NCBI RefSeq assembly: GCF_006546985.1
Contig: NZ_VATK01000025.1
Span: 1 to 54,892, forward strand
Length of the DNA: 54,892 nucleotides
DNA from: Bacillus sp. 03113
Lineage (GTDB): Bacteria > Bacillota > Bacilli > Bacillales > Cytobacillaceae
Direction: 5' to 3'
Part shown: piece after piece, positions 42,113 to 51,370 of the stretch
Layout: the number at the start of each line of letters is the position of its first letter
Numbering within the stretch: the stretch's first letter is position 1
Notes under the pieces: model-generated
What the model was told of the DNA's origin: nothing
Database searches by the model: none
Seen by the model: only the letters and a program-made list of their open reading frames with translations
Position numbers and translations under genes: made by a program

Positions 42113-43450
42113 ATGATTACTAAACTTAATGCGATAGTCAATGAAATTTATCCAGAAATAATCGAATGGAGAAGAGATATACATCAATTTGCTGAATCAG
42201 GCTGGCTTGAATTTAGAACAGCTTCTCTTGTTGCAGCAAAGCTTGAGGGCTGGGGATTCGAAGTAAAAGCAGGAAAGGAAGTCATAAAAGAAGAGGCAAG
42301 AATGGGAGTCCCTTCAGAGGAAATCCTTTTCAAACATTTAGAACGTGCGAGGAAGCAAGGAGCCAATGAAAAATGGCTTGAATCCTTTGTTGGAGGATTT
42401 ACGGGAGTGGTTGGTATTTTAGATACTAAAAAACCAGGACCAACCATAGGCTTGAGATTTGATATGGATGCTCTTGATTTACAAGAATCAAAGGATGAGG
42501 ATCATGTTCCTTTTTCTAATGGTTATCGCTCGATTAATGATGGAATGATGCATGCTTGTGGGCATGATTCGCACACCTCTATTGGACTTGGTTTAGCAAA
42601 GACATTATCTTTATTGAAATCAGAATTAGTAGGAAGGATCAAACTTATTTTCCAGCCTGCTGAAGAAGGAGTACGTGGGGCTAAATCAATGGTTGAAGCG
42701 GGTGTTGTTGATGACGTAGATGTCTTCTTTGCAACTCATATTGGGTGTGGTGTCCCATTAGGTGAGTATGTTTGTGGAACAAATGGATATTTATCTACAA
42801 CAAAATTGGATGTGCTGTTTAAAGGGGTTGCCGCTCACGCGGGAGGAAAACCTGAAGAAGGGAAAAATGCATTATTAGCAGCTTCTTCTGCTGTTCTTAA
42901 TTTACATAGTATTTCTAGGCACAGTCTAGGAAATTCAAGAATTAATGTTGGTGTATTTAATGCTGGCAGCGGGCGCAATATTATTCCATCATCCGCCTTA
43001 TTAAAAATAGAAACGCGTGGAGATACTTCTGAAATAAATGACTACATATTGATGAATGCACGAAAAATAATCGAGGCTTCAGCTACTATGTATGACATTG
43101 ACGTTCAAATTGATGTAGTAGGAGAAGCAAAATCCAGCAAGTGCAGTGATGAGCTCGTACAATTTGTTTATGAAACGATACAAGATGTTGATGGTCTACA
43201 GAAAGTACATCTCTATTCAAGTGAATCAGGTGGGTCAGAGGATGCTACTTATATGATGGAGCGGGTGAAAGAGAGAGGAGGATTTGCGACTTATGGTATT
43301 ATCGGTACCACTCTTGCCGCTGGTCATCATAATGAAAAATTTGATATTGACGAAACATCTATGAAATTAGCTGTGAAAACATTAGGAAAATTAGTTATGA
43401 ACGTTGATACATTTGCAGAAACATATGAAAAGTCAAAAATAGGTTCATAA
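42113..43450 (+). CDS. M20-family amidohydrolase, AbgA-like
   Basis: This 445-residue metal-dependent amidohydrolase has RRDIHQFAESGWLEFRT, then a long helical insert (about residues 55-95) typical of AbgA (aminobenzoyl-glutamate hydrolase subunit A). GLRFDMDALDL, MMHACGHDSHTS (metal ligands) and QPAEEGVRGAKSMVEAG follow, with AHAGGKPEEGKNAL in the dimer domain. It may cleave p-aminobenzoyl-glutamate or another N-acyl amino acid. No AbgB or AbgT homologue is adjacent, and AbgA-type proteins usually act with AbgB, so the function is only tentative. ATG 42113 follows GAGGTG. Confidence 0.87.
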   Translation: MITKLNAIVNEIYPEIIEWRRDIHQFAESGWLEFRTASLVAAKLEGWGFEVKAGKEVIKEEARMGVPSEEILFKHLERARKQGANEKWLESFVGGFTGVVGILDTKKPGPTIGLRFDMDALDLQESKDEDHVPFSNGYRSINDGMMHACGHDSHTSIGLGLAKTLSLLKSELVGRIKLIFQPAEEGVRGAKSMVEAGVVDDVDVFFATHIGCGVPLGEYVCGTNGYLSTTKLDVLFKGVAAHAGGKPEEGKNALLAASSAVLNLHSISRHSLGNSRINVGVFNAGSGRNIIPSSALLKIETRGDTSEINDYILMNARKIIEASATMYDIDVQIDVVGEAKSSKCSDELVQFVYETIQDVDGLQKVHLYSSESGGSEDATYMMERVKERGGFATYGIIGTTLAAGHHNEKFDIDETSMKLAVKTLGKLVMNVDTFAETYEKSKIGS

Positions 43451-43514
43451 CTTTCATACTAAAATTTATTAATTACATTTTGCAAGGTCAATAAATGCTT
43501 CAAGTGTTAAAAAG

Positions 43515-43617
43515 AGGATGACTGATGATAATAGGAATTTTTTCATCGCTAAATGAATGAAGATACTTCTTTGATAGTATTTGATTTTTAGTGGTACCTA
43601 GCTGCATCAGTCATCCT
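43515..43617. repeat. Inverted repeat after the AbgA-like gene
   Basis: The perfect 13-base arms AGGATGACTGATG (43515-43527) and CATCAGTCATCCT (43605-43617) flank 77 bases. T residues follow only loosely. It may be a weak terminator or the remnant of a small mobile element. Confidence 0.55.
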
Positions 43618-43664
43618 TATTATTGTCATGTTATAAATAGAGAATTTTCTATAAACGAGGGAGC

Positions 43665-43817
43665 TTACTCGTTAGCATCTTCTTCTTCCGTTGATTCGTC
43701 CTGTTGCTCTTCTGTGTTTGTGTCTTCCTCTTGATCGTCTGTGTTTTGGTTACAAGCTGTAAGTAAGAAAATAGCGAGTAATGATGAAAATAATTTGAGC
43801 ATAAAGCTTTTCTTCAT
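43665..43817 (-). CDS. Small acidic lipoprotein (50 residues)
   Basis: This short frame encodes MKKSF... with a hydrophobic signal and a perfect lipobox LLTAC (Cys22). A 28-residue tail made almost entirely of Asp, Glu, Asn, Gln and Thr follows. AAAGGGGAA precedes the start by about 10 bases. After cleavage the mature peptide would be an acidic tag on the membrane surface. I know no function. Its features (ribosome site, signal, lipobox, composition) support a real gene despite the size. Confidence 0.75.
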   Translation of the reverse strand: MKKSFMLKLFSSLLAIFLLTACNQNTDDQEEDTNTEEQQDESTEEEDANE

Positions 43818-44119
43818 TCTTCATATTCCCCTTTCGATCCTGCTTACAATATTACCGATAATGAATCCTGAAAGATTCACTTAGTCGGCTCAAGATTTAT
43901 TATAGTGAATATGTTATGTTAATAGTTGATTTTTACCATAACTGAACAAAAGCTTTACATTGTTTTAATGTTTATACTTAAATGTGTATTCCTATATTTA
44001 CCATTTAAGTATTGGGGAAGGGATATATGACTGGTGCAATTTTGAATATTATTGTTTATACTACTTAGTAGAATATAGAAAATAGTTTAAATAAAAGGCT
44101 TGGCAGGGGAATCAAATAA
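43818..44119. other. Spacer between divergent lipoprotein and kinase genes
   Basis: About 300 bases holding the promoters for both directions. A 13-codon frame at about 44027 behind GGGGAAGGGAT was seen but not accepted as a gene. Confidence 0.4.
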
Positions 44120-45712
44120 ATGAAAGCAGAAGAAATTTGTTTTGAAACATTAAAATTAGAATGTAGAACAAGAGGGATGGACCCTTGTGATATACCTTTT
44201 TTTACAAAATTATTAAATGATAAGGATTTACAAGAGAAGCGTTTGCATCATGCTGAGATTCTGGAAGTTGTTACATACTTTTTAGAAGAATTTCTATTAT
44301 CGGTCAAAGGGATTCCTATCGTTGCAAGTTTATGCGATGCTGAGGGATATTTAATAAAAATGCTTGGTGATGAAAGTATTATGAATATGATTAATCAAAT
44401 GGGGATAAAAGAAGGTGTTCGTTTTACAGAAGAAGACAGTGGAATTAATTCAATCAATTTGGCGGTAACCCATAAACGAGCTATCGAAATAATCGGAGAT
44501 CAACATTATCATCAATTTTTACACGCTTCTGCATGCTATAGTGTTCCAATCATGGACAATGATGAGGATAAAGTTATTGGAACGATATCCATAATGACTT
44601 CCATAACTCATGCAAGTCCGCTATTACTTTCTTTACTATCCACAGTTAATCATTCCATTGAAAGAGAACTAAAGCTCTTAAAACAAAATCATCAATTAAA
44701 TATATTAAATCAAATTATCTTAGATACAACTAGAAACGGAATATTAATCGTTGATCAGAATGGGAAGCTAATTGATTTTAATCCTTATGCTGAACAATTA
44801 ACAGGTATGAAAAAGGATCATATGATCGGGAAAAGTATTAGTGAATTAGATTATTATGGAAGTTTATTAGTGGATGTTCTTCAAAAAAAGCAGCCTTGTA
44901 CAGATATTGAAATAACTTTCCATCGAAAGGATGGAGAAATCCTTATCATGCTATTTGATGCACTGCCGATTTTTGATGAGGAACAGAATTTTAAAGGAGC
45001 CTTTGCTCAATTTCGTGATATCACAGAGCGCAAACGTACAGAACAGTTATTATTAAATTCAGAAAAGCTTACAGCAGTAGGACAAATGGCAGCGAGTGTC
45101 GCCCACGAAATTCGAAACCCGCTTACAACTATTCGTGGATTTATCCAATTCATGGAAAGTGATTTTAGTGATAAATCTCACTTTAAATTACTTTTAACAG
45201 AGCTCGATCGAATTAATTTCATTGTAAGCGAATTTTTAATTTTGTCTAAACCTCATGTATTAAATTACCAATATAAAAATTTATTAAAAATATTAGACGA
45301 AACAATATCGTTGTTTCAAGCGCATGCAAATATGAATAACATTTTAGTAGAAAAAGTATTTGAAGAAGAAGAATTGATAATAAAATGTGATGAAAACCAA
45401 TTAAAACAAGTGTTTATGAATGTATTAAAAAATAGTATGGAAGCTATGCCATTTGGTGGGCAATTAGTTGTTCGTACTTTAAAAAATGAGCACCATGAGG
45501 CTGTGATTGAAATACAAGATGATGGCTGTGGAATGGAATCAGATCAAATTGTAAAGCTAGGAAATCCTTTTTACACAACAAAGGATAACGGTACTGGTCT
45601 AGGGTATATGGTTATTAAGCGAATTATCGATCACCATAAAGGACAAGTTAATATTCAAAGTGAATTAAATAAAGGTACTTCTGTTGAAATTAGAATTCCT
45701 ATTCCAACATAA
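44120..45712 (+). CDS. Orphan cytoplasmic histidine kinase, GAF-PAS-HisKA-HATPase
   Basis: This 530-residue sensor kinase has no membrane helix. Residues about 50-190 form a GAF domain of the type found in AcoR/DhaR activators (FTEEDSGINSINLAV, HASACYSVPIMD). A PAS domain follows (about 205-315: NGILIVDQNGKLIDFNPYAEQLTG, ending DITERK). The HisKA dimer region has the phosphorylated His in HEIRNPLTTIRGF, and the HATPase domain has the N-box FMNVLKNSMEAM, G1 DDGCGM and G2 GTGLGYMVIKRI. The kinase half resembles Kin-type sporulation kinases, which phosphorylate Spo0F. No response regulator gene is adjacent. The ATG follows GGCAGGGG. Confidence 0.9.
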   Translation: MKAEEICFETLKLECRTRGMDPCDIPFFTKLLNDKDLQEKRLHHAEILEVVTYFLEEFLLSVKGIPIVASLCDAEGYLIKMLGDESIMNMINQMGIKEGVRFTEEDSGINSINLAVTHKRAIEIIGDQHYHQFLHASACYSVPIMDNDEDKVIGTISIMTSITHASPLLLSLLSTVNHSIERELKLLKQNHQLNILNQIILDTTRNGILIVDQNGKLIDFNPYAEQLTGMKKDHMIGKSISELDYYGSLLVDVLQKKQPCTDIEITFHRKDGEILIMLFDALPIFDEEQNFKGAFAQFRDITERKRTEQLLLNSEKLTAVGQMAASVAHEIRNPLTTIRGFIQFMESDFSDKSHFKLLLTELDRINFIVSEFLILSKPHVLNYQYKNLLKILDETISLFQAHANMNNILVEKVFEEEELIIKCDENQLKQVFMNVLKNSMEAMPFGGQLVVRTLKNEHHEAVIEIQDDGCGMESDQIVKLGNPFYTTKDNGTGLGYMVIKRIIDHHKGQVNIQSELNKGTSVEIRIPIPT

Positions 45713-45778
45713 TGATTGTAAGAATGAAACACAAAGTTGCTTGGTATATTGTGAAACAGGAATTACATGAAGACTAGG

Positions 45779-45809
45779 GAAAGCCTGGAAAATTATATTC
45801 CAGGCTTTC
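45779..45809. terminator. Bidirectional terminator between kinase and P-loop gene
   Basis: GAAAGCCTGGAA pairs perfectly with TTCCAGGCTTTC over 12 bp around a 7-base loop. It ends both converging transcripts. Confidence 0.85.
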
Positions 45810-45825
45810 AAAACGTTTCTGCTTA

Positions 45826-46410
45826 TTAGTAGATAAAATCTGATAGGCTTTCTATTTTTTTAGCGGTTAAATCCCCGCTATTGTCAAAAATATAAATATT
45901 TGATTCCGGTATATCCCAATTGATTGAAGGAATAAAATCAATGCGGGTTTCATATGAGCCCCAATTTTCGAGCTTCCAAGTATCACGAACCGTTGCGCGA
46001 GCCTTAATCCGATTTTTTTGTGATTCGGCATTTTTAAGAGTTACAACTACAACCTTGACATCAACTTCTTGAAGAGATTTTCCACTTTCCGCTAGCAAAT
46101 TCACAATCCACTCCTTGTTTTTTAATTCTGCGGTAAAAGGTGAAATCATAAAGACATCCTGGCCGACCGATAAATTCTCAACACATATATCTCTTGCTGT
46201 GTCATATTCAAGATCGCGAAGATTTTCTTTATAAAAGTCAGAATCGCGGTCATTTTTATCTAATCCATTCATTTCAAGAATTTTTTCCACAAATCGACCA
46301 CCAACTGTATCACGATCAATAAAGGTACACGGATTTGATAAGGCAATCTGTTTTGCGACTGTTGTCTTTCCTGTTCCTGCTACCCCTACAAAAAATACTA
46401 GTTTTTGCAA
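45826..46410 (-). CDS. P-loop nucleotide kinase-like / AAA-type ATP-binding protein
   Basis: This 194-residue protein begins with FFVGVAGTGKTTVAKQIA, a Walker A loop. DRDTVGGRF and DVFMISPFTAE, a Walker-B-like strand, follow, then a helical lid. It ends with an Asp/Asn-rich IYIFDNSGDL strand, as seen in gluconate or adenylate kinase-like folds (AAA_33). Substrate is unknown; a small-molecule or nucleoside kinase is more likely than a motor ATPase. The start is TTG 46410, with GGAGGT eight bases before it. Confidence 0.78.
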   Translation of the reverse strand: MQKLVFFVGVAGTGKTTVAKQIALSNPCTFIDRDTVGGRFVEKILEMNGLDKNDRDSDFYKENLRDLEYDTARDICVENLSVGQDVFMISPFTAELKNKEWIVNLLAESGKSLQEVDVKVVVVTLKNAESQKNRIKARATVRDTWKLENWGSYETRIDFIPSINWDIPESNIYIFDNSGDLTAKKIESLSDFIY

Positions 46411-46590
46411 AATAATACCTCCGATTAGCTCATTCCATTCGTATAGATAGAAAATAGCATGAGTTTTTTCAATTTAGTATGTACTAGGATACTTCAATAA
46501 ACTATATCCTATTTCATCTTTTCAATCTCTGCAACTATTATTAACTGTTAGTAAAAAATATTTTTTTATGTGCAAAACAATAAAAAGTTA
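46411..46590. other. AT-rich spacer before the small-protein terminator
   Basis: About 180 bases; it holds the promoter of the minus-strand P-loop gene. I see no gene. Confidence 0.35.
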
Positions 46591-46626
46591 AAGGTGATGC
46601 AAAATGTGAAAAATTCGCATCACCTT
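46591..46626 (-). terminator. Terminator of the small membrane protein gene
   Basis: AAGGTGATGC and GCATCACCTT pair perfectly over 10 bp around 16 bases. On the minus strand TTTAACTTTTTATT follows. It lies about 145 bases beyond the small gene's stop. Confidence 0.7.
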
Positions 46627-46771
46627 AGCATTAATAGCTTGATCATCGGTTTAAGTGGGAAGTAATTTTATTGAATGTCTGCTTTGTGGAAAAAATGAAG
46701 GTTTGGTAAATGAGCGGTTTAAATGTAATAAATTTTGAAATGAATTTTCATAAGAAAATGAGCAGTGAAAC

Positions 46772-46909
46772 TTAAAAACCACCTGCACCAGGATCTTTTT
46801 CATAATCACTTGGGAATTTATGCGGTTGCTCATTTTTCCTAAGTGATTCATTCACAATGGCAAATAAAACAAATAAAACAACAATAATGGAACCTATTAA
46901 CCAAATCAT
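46772..46909 (-). CDS. Small single-pass membrane protein (45 residues)
   Basis: This 45-residue frame has one N-terminal membrane helix (about residues 2-20, MIWLIGSIIVVLFVLF). A polar cytoplasmic or external tail follows, ending DYEKDPGAGGF. GAAGGAGG lies eight bases before the ATG at 46909. It resembles the YtzI-type short membrane proteins of Bacillus in size and layout, but I cannot confirm homology. The function is unknown. It is divergent from the proBA leader. Confidence 0.72.
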   Translation of the reverse strand: MIWLIGSIIVVLFVLFAIVNESLRKNEQPHKFPSDYEKDPGAGGF

Positions 46910-47035
46910 TTTTTTGCCTCCTTCATATTAATTGGTTTCTATTTGAATTTAATACAATATATTCTAAATTATACAATCTAAATGTTTTTGAATCAATAAA
47001 GAATTATTTTCTTTTCATTATCATAAGAAAAAGGA

Positions 47036-47064
47036 TTGACATTCTGTCATTTCCTCGGCATAAT
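47036..47064 (+). promoter_or_regulatory. Promoter of the proBA T-box leader
   Basis: TTGACA (47036-47041), a 17-base spacer and CATAAT (47059-47064) form a near-consensus sigma-A promoter just upstream of the T-box. Confidence 0.75.
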
Positions 47065-47079
47065 AAATTAAAATCATTG

Positions 47080-47326
47080 AACGTTGAAGAAGGATTAGTA
47101 CACGTGTCTTTATGTGACAGAGAGCGGAGTTTAATGCTGGAAGACTTCGCCACAGAGAAAGCCGTGGAACCTGCCTTTTGAGTCCTATGTTAAACCATAG
47201 GCGCTTAGACTTAAGCGTTATCAAACAAAGTGGGATGTCTTTGTATTTTTAAGCATCCAATTAAGGTGGTACCACGGAAAAAAAGCCCTTTTTCGTCCTT
47301 TTTATAAGGAAGAAGAAGGGCTTTTT
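47080..47326 (+). promoter_or_regulatory. T-box leader of proBA (Pro specifier)
   Basis: Stem I starts near GAACGTTGAAGAAGGATTAGTA and contains AGAGAGCGGAG. The specifier reads GGAA-CCT-GCC (CCT at 47170-47172, Pro). The T-box bulge is AAGGTGGTACCACGG, ending at 47278. The terminator pairs AAGCCCTTTTTCGTCCTT with AAGGAAGAAGAAGGGCTT and ends in a T-run. Uncharged tRNA-Pro should allow read-through into proB. Confidence 0.92.
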
Positions 47327-47385
47327 GTATTGAAAAATCAATTAAATGATCATATGGAGCATCTTTGAAAATTGGAGGAAGACAT

Positions 47386-48507
47386 ATGGAAAAGAAAAGA
47401 ATCGTTGTGAAAATTGGCAGCAGTTCTTTAACAAATACAAAAGGTGAAATTGACCAAGAAAAATTTAACGATCATATTCAAGCGATTGCTGTGTTAAAAG
47501 AAGCGGGTCATGAAGTTCTATTAGTTTCTTCAGGAGCGGTTGCAGCTGGATTTACCCATTTAGGATATCCAACTCGACCAGTGACCTTAAAGGGAAAACA
47601 AGCTGCTGCAGCTGTAGGACAAAGTCTTCTTATACAATCGTATATGGCCCAGCTAGCTCAATTCGGGATCACTCCGGCACAAATATTATTAACAAGAAAT
47701 GATTTTTCTAAAAAGGAACGATACCGTAATGCGTATTCTACAATAACAGAGCTGCTGGAGAGAGGAATTATCCCAATATTTAATGAAAATGATCCTGTTT
47801 CTGTCGCAGAATTAACCTTTGGAGATAATGACATGCTTTCAGCACTCGTCAGTGGACTTGTCCATGCTGATCAGCTTATCATTTTAACGGATATCAATGG
47901 ATTATATGATTCAAACCCGCGGGAAAATGAGCATGCGAAAAAATTTGACTTCCTTCCAGAAATAACTGAAGAAATGATGAAGGGTGCTGAAGGAGCAGGC
48001 TCAAAAGTTGGGACAGGTGGGATGAAGTCTAAGCTTGTTGCAGCAAAAACTGCCATCTCACTTGGAGTAAAAGTTTTTATTGGACAAGGTAAGGGTCGAG
48101 AAAAATTAATACGTATATTAGAAGGTCAAGGAGATGGAACCTATATTGGGAAGGATGAGCTAATTTCCATCAATAGCAGTAGACAATGGATATCCCTGCA
48201 TTCTGTTGTATCAGGAAAAATATTTGTAGATCAAGGTGCGGAAATAGCTTTATTAACAAAAGGAAGCAGCCTTTTACCTGCTGGCATTTATGATATTGCT
48301 GGTGTCTTTGAGAAGGGTGATGTCGTTGAAGTTTTTGGCTCAAGAGGTCTTCTTGGAAAAGGCGAGGTCCTTTATTCTTCAGATGAAGTAGTAAAATTAA
48401 TGGGCAAAAGAACGAATGACCTAACGAAAGAAATGGACTTGCCATTTGTTGAAGTTATTCATCGTGATAAATGGGTGAAAGCACAAGTATGGAGGGAACA
48501 GAAATGA
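47386..48507 (+). CDS. proB: Glutamate 5-kinase
   Basis: This 373-residue enzyme phosphorylates glutamate, the first step of proline synthesis. The N-terminal amino acid kinase domain ([67 protein letters not shown]) is followed by a C-terminal PUA domain (about residues 275-360). The ATG at 47386 follows TTGGAGGAAG; a start at 47365 in frame precedes that site. Its stop overlaps the proA start (ATGA). Confidence 0.95.
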   Translation: MEKKRIVVKIGSSSLTNTKGEIDQEKFNDHIQAIAVLKEAGHEVLLVSSGAVAAGFTHLGYPTRPVTLKGKQAAAAVGQSLLIQSYMAQLAQFGITPAQILLTRNDFSKKERYRNAYSTITELLERGIIPIFNENDPVSVAELTFGDNDMLSALVSGLVHADQLIILTDINGLYDSNPRENEHAKKFDFLPEITEEMMKGAEGAGSKVGTGGMKSKLVAAKTAISLGVKVFIGQGKGREKLIRILEGQGDGTYIGKDELISINSSRQWISLHSVVSGKIFVDQGAEIALLTKGSSLLPAGIYDIAGVFEKGDVVEVFGSRGLLGKGEVLYSSDEVVKLMGKRTNDLTKEMDLPFVEVIHRDKWVKAQVWREQK

Positions 48508-49751
48508 GCGAAGTAAAGGAAAAAGGTAAAGCAGCTAAAGCAGCAGCCTTTGCATTAAACGGTAAAACAACTGAACAGAAAAATCAAGCATTAAAATTAA
48601 TTGCAGAGCAGCTTATATTAGATCAAGATTTTCTTATTACAGAGAATAAAAAAGATTTAGAAAATGGGAAAAAGAATGGACTTTCAGATTCTATTTTAGA
48701 TCGGATTTTGCTAAATGAAAGAAGAATATCAGATATTGCTTCTGCCATTCATTTACTAATAGAGATAAAAGATCCAGTTGGAGAAACGCTTGAATCAATC
48801 GAAAAAGAAAATGGATTAAAAATAATTAAGAAGCGAGTGCCTATAGGGGTAATCGGTATGATTTACGAAGCAAGACCGAATGTGACGGTAGACGCAGCAA
48901 GCTTATCACTGAAGACAGGCAATGCTGTCATTTTAAGAGGAAGCTCGTCTGCCAACTATTCAAATCAAGCGCTTGTTCAATCCATTCAAAAGGCACTAGC
49001 AAAAAGTGAACTGCCAGTTGATGCTGTACAACTTATTGAAGATACGAGTAGAGAAACAGCAAAAGAGCTATTTCATTTAAATGAGTATTTAGATGTACTG
49101 ATTCCAAGAGGTGGGAAAAATTTAATCGATACGGTCGTTCGAGAATCAACAGTCCCAGTGTTGGAAACAGGAGCGGGAAATTGTCATATATTTATTGATG
49201 AAACAGCGAATGCCCGGATGGCAGAAAAAATTGTTATTAATGCAAAAACACAACGGCCATCTGTATGTAATGCCATTGAGACGATTTTAATTCATAAAAA
49301 CTGGTTTGTGAAGAATGGAAAGGCACTTTTAAATTCGCTTCAATTAAATGATGTTGAAATCTTTGGAGATGAGCTTGTTTGCCAATCATCCTCATTTGCA
49401 AAAGCTGCCACAGAAGAAGATTGGTATACTGAATATCTTGGACTTACCATAAGTGTTAAGGTAGTTGAATCTGTCGAAGAAGCCATTCACCATATTAATC
49501 AGTATGGAACGAAGCATTCTGAAGCAATCTTGAGTGAAAATATGGATCATGCATCAATGTTCTTAACGATGGTTGATGCAGCAGCTGTTTACCATAATGC
49601 TTCAACAAGATTTACCGATGGGTTTGAATTTGGCTACGGTGCAGAAATTGGCATTAGTACTCAAAAACTACATGCTAGGGGGCCAATGGGACTCCAAGCT
49701 TTGACATCTAGTAAATACTATATATTCGGGGAAGGTCAAATTAGAGAATAA
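48504..49751 (+). CDS. proA: Gamma-glutamyl phosphate reductase
   Basis: This 415-residue NADPH-dependent reductase converts glutamyl phosphate to glutamate semialdehyde. The catalytic Cys lies in [15 protein letters not shown], with [19 protein letters not shown] and [12 protein letters not shown] as cofactor-site marks. The C-terminal [28 protein letters not shown] is characteristic. ATG 48504 lies within GGAGGGAACAG spacing and overlaps proB. A proC or proI for the last step is not in the window. Confidence 0.95.
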   Translation: MSEVKEKGKAAKAAAFALNGKTTEQKNQALKLIAEQLILDQDFLITENKKDLENGKKNGLSDSILDRILLNERRISDIASAIHLLIEIKDPVGETLESIEKENGLKIIKKRVPIGVIGMIYEARPNVTVDAASLSLKTGNAVILRGSSSANYSNQALVQSIQKALAKSELPVDAVQLIEDTSRETAKELFHLNEYLDVLIPRGGKNLIDTVVRESTVPVLETGAGNCHIFIDETANARMAEKIVINAKTQRPSVCNAIETILIHKNWFVKNGKALLNSLQLNDVEIFGDELVCQSSSFAKAATEEDWYTEYLGLTISVKVVESVEEAIHHINQYGTKHSEAILSENMDHASMFLTMVDAAAVYHNASTRFTDGFEFGYGAEIGISTQKLHARGPMGLQALTSSKYYIFGEGQIRE

Positions 49752-49807
49752 TCATTTCACAAAACGATAGTAAGTAACTTCAAACCATATACTTTTAATA
49801 TATAGTT

Positions 49808-49828
49808 GCCCTCATTTGTGAGGGCTTT
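49808..49828 (+). terminator. proBA terminator
   Basis: GCCCTCA and TGAGGGC pair perfectly around a 4-base loop, followed by TTTAC. The T-run is short, so termination may be partial. Confidence 0.65.
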
Positions 49829-49942
49829 ACTTATTAAGTTTGGAAAATGTTACTTTATATGGATACAGTTTTACTTGTTATTTATTTTTTAATTTTGTAA
49901 GTTAAATATAACATCTTATATGAAAAAGCATAGGTGATTTTG

Positions 49943-51217
49943 TTGAATTTTATATGGAAAAAATCCATCATGCCATATTTATATTTATTTTTTGGATTGA
50001 GCTGGATTTTGTTATCTGATTTTTATTTTTCGTCTCAAAAGCTTACATTTGAACAAATGACAAATTTGCAAACCTTAAAAGGCGTAATATTTGTATTAGT
50101 TACCTTCATTCTGTTCTTATTGCTCGTGAGAAAAAATAAGGAAGTTGAGAAGATAGAGGAAGAGAAAAAGAAGCTCACTACCCTTATAAATGCAATGCCT
50201 GATTTTGTCTTATTTAAAGATGCAGAAGGGAAATGGATACAGGTTAACGATTTTGGTCGTGATTTGTTTGAATTGCAAAATATCGATTATCAAGGAAAGA
50301 CAGATAGAGATCTTGCGTTGTTAGTTGATTTTTATCGCGATGCATTTAATTATTGTAGTGAATCTGATGAATTTACGTGGAAACAAAGAACCGTTAGCAG
50401 AGTAGATGAGGTTATTCCAATACGTGATGGTACAAATAAAACTTTTGATGTCATAAAAGTCCCATTATTTCATCCAGATGGCAGTAGAAAAGCATTTATC
50501 GTTATTGGAAGAGATATAACAGAACAAAAAAAGACTGAATTCATGCTTAGAAAGTATGAAAAATTAACCGTAGTTGGAGAATTAGCTGCTGGAATTGCAC
50601 ATGAAATCCGTAACCCATTAACCTCATTAAAAGGTTTTTTACAGCTGATGGAGGAACAGGACGAAACAAGAAAGTTATATAGAAAGATCATGATTTCTGA
50701 AATTGATCGAATAAATGACATTGTAACAGAGTTATTAATGTTATCTAAGCCTGAGGATGTTGATTTTGACGAACAAAATATATCCTCTATTGTCTTTTCA
50801 GTCTATTCTCTATTAACCTCAGAAGCTTCCCTTAAAAATATCAATATTAGTATTGAAAATAAACTTAATCATCCCTATGTAAAGGGATCCTCTGTTCAAT
50901 TAAAACAAGTCTTAATAAACGTTATAAAAAATGCGATTGAAGCAATCGATATAAATGGTCACATTAATCTTACATTAGCAAACTCTACTAAAAATCAGTT
51001 AGTAATAAAAGTGGAGGATGATGGATGTGGAATTGACGAAAACAGACTGAAAACTATCGGAGAGCCTTTTTTTACAACGAAAGAGAAGGGGTTCGGGTTG
51101 GGGATGACAGTTAGCTACAAAATCGTAAAAGAACACAAGGGAGATATCATTATCACTAGTAAAAAAGACGTAGGAACAAAAGTAAGCATCATTCTTCCTA
51201 CAATAACGAAGGGCTGA
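49943..51217 (+). CDS. Membrane-bound orphan histidine kinase, PAS-HisKA-HATPase
   Basis: This 424-residue sporulation-kinase-like sensor has two N-terminal membrane helices (about residues 8-28 and 48-65) with a very short outer loop. A coiled linker follows, then a PAS domain (about 80-190: INAMPDFVLFKDAEGKW, ending GRDITEQK). The phosphorylation site is HEIRNPLTSLKGFLQL, the N-box IKNAIEAID and the G2 box KGFGLGMTVSYKI. KinB and KinD relatives feed the Spo0F phosphorelay; here no response regulator is adjacent. The TTG at 49943 is chosen because AGGTGA lies five bases upstream; GTG 49934 overlaps that site. Confidence 0.87.
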   Translation: MNFIWKKSIMPYLYLFFGLSWILLSDFYFSSQKLTFEQMTNLQTLKGVIFVLVTFILFLLLVRKNKEVEKIEEEKKKLTTLINAMPDFVLFKDAEGKWIQVNDFGRDLFELQNIDYQGKTDRDLALLVDFYRDAFNYCSESDEFTWKQRTVSRVDEVIPIRDGTNKTFDVIKVPLFHPDGSRKAFIVIGRDITEQKKTEFMLRKYEKLTVVGELAAGIAHEIRNPLTSLKGFLQLMEEQDETRKLYRKIMISEIDRINDIVTELLMLSKPEDVDFDEQNISSIVFSVYSLLTSEASLKNINISIENKLNHPYVKGSSVQLKQVLINVIKNAIEAIDINGHINLTLANSTKNQLVIKVEDDGCGIDENRLKTIGEPFFTTKEKGFGLGMTVSYKIVKEHKGDIIITSKKDVGTKVSIILPTITKG

Positions 51218-51308
51218 ATTTTGTTTGATAACTTATACCTTTTTAAAACAATCTCATGTCAATAAAGATCCCATAGCTGAGCGGCCTTACTCTAACATTA
51301 AATAAAAA

Positions 51309-51359
51309 GGGTGAACCAAATGGAAAAATCATCGCAGATTTATGCCATTTGGTTCACTC
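51309..51359. terminator. Bidirectional terminator between kinase and symporter genes
   Basis: GGGTGAACCAAATGG (one mismatch to GAGTG at its foot) pairs with CCATTTGGTTCACTC around a 21-base spacer. On the minus strand TTTTTATT follows, so it mainly serves the symporter operon. Confidence 0.8.
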
Positions 51360-51370
51360 TTATGTTTTTG

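Noticed and set aside
44027-44068. 13-codon frame MTGAILNIIVYTT behind GGGGAAGGGAT
   Set aside because: Good ribosome site, but too short to support as a gene; possibly a leader peptide for the kinase, with no further evidence.
46655-46738. 27-codon frame with a CxxC pair and a third Cys
   Set aside because: Zinc-ribbon-like but no ribosome site and no promoter; it lies in the 3' untranslated region of the small membrane protein gene on the other strand.
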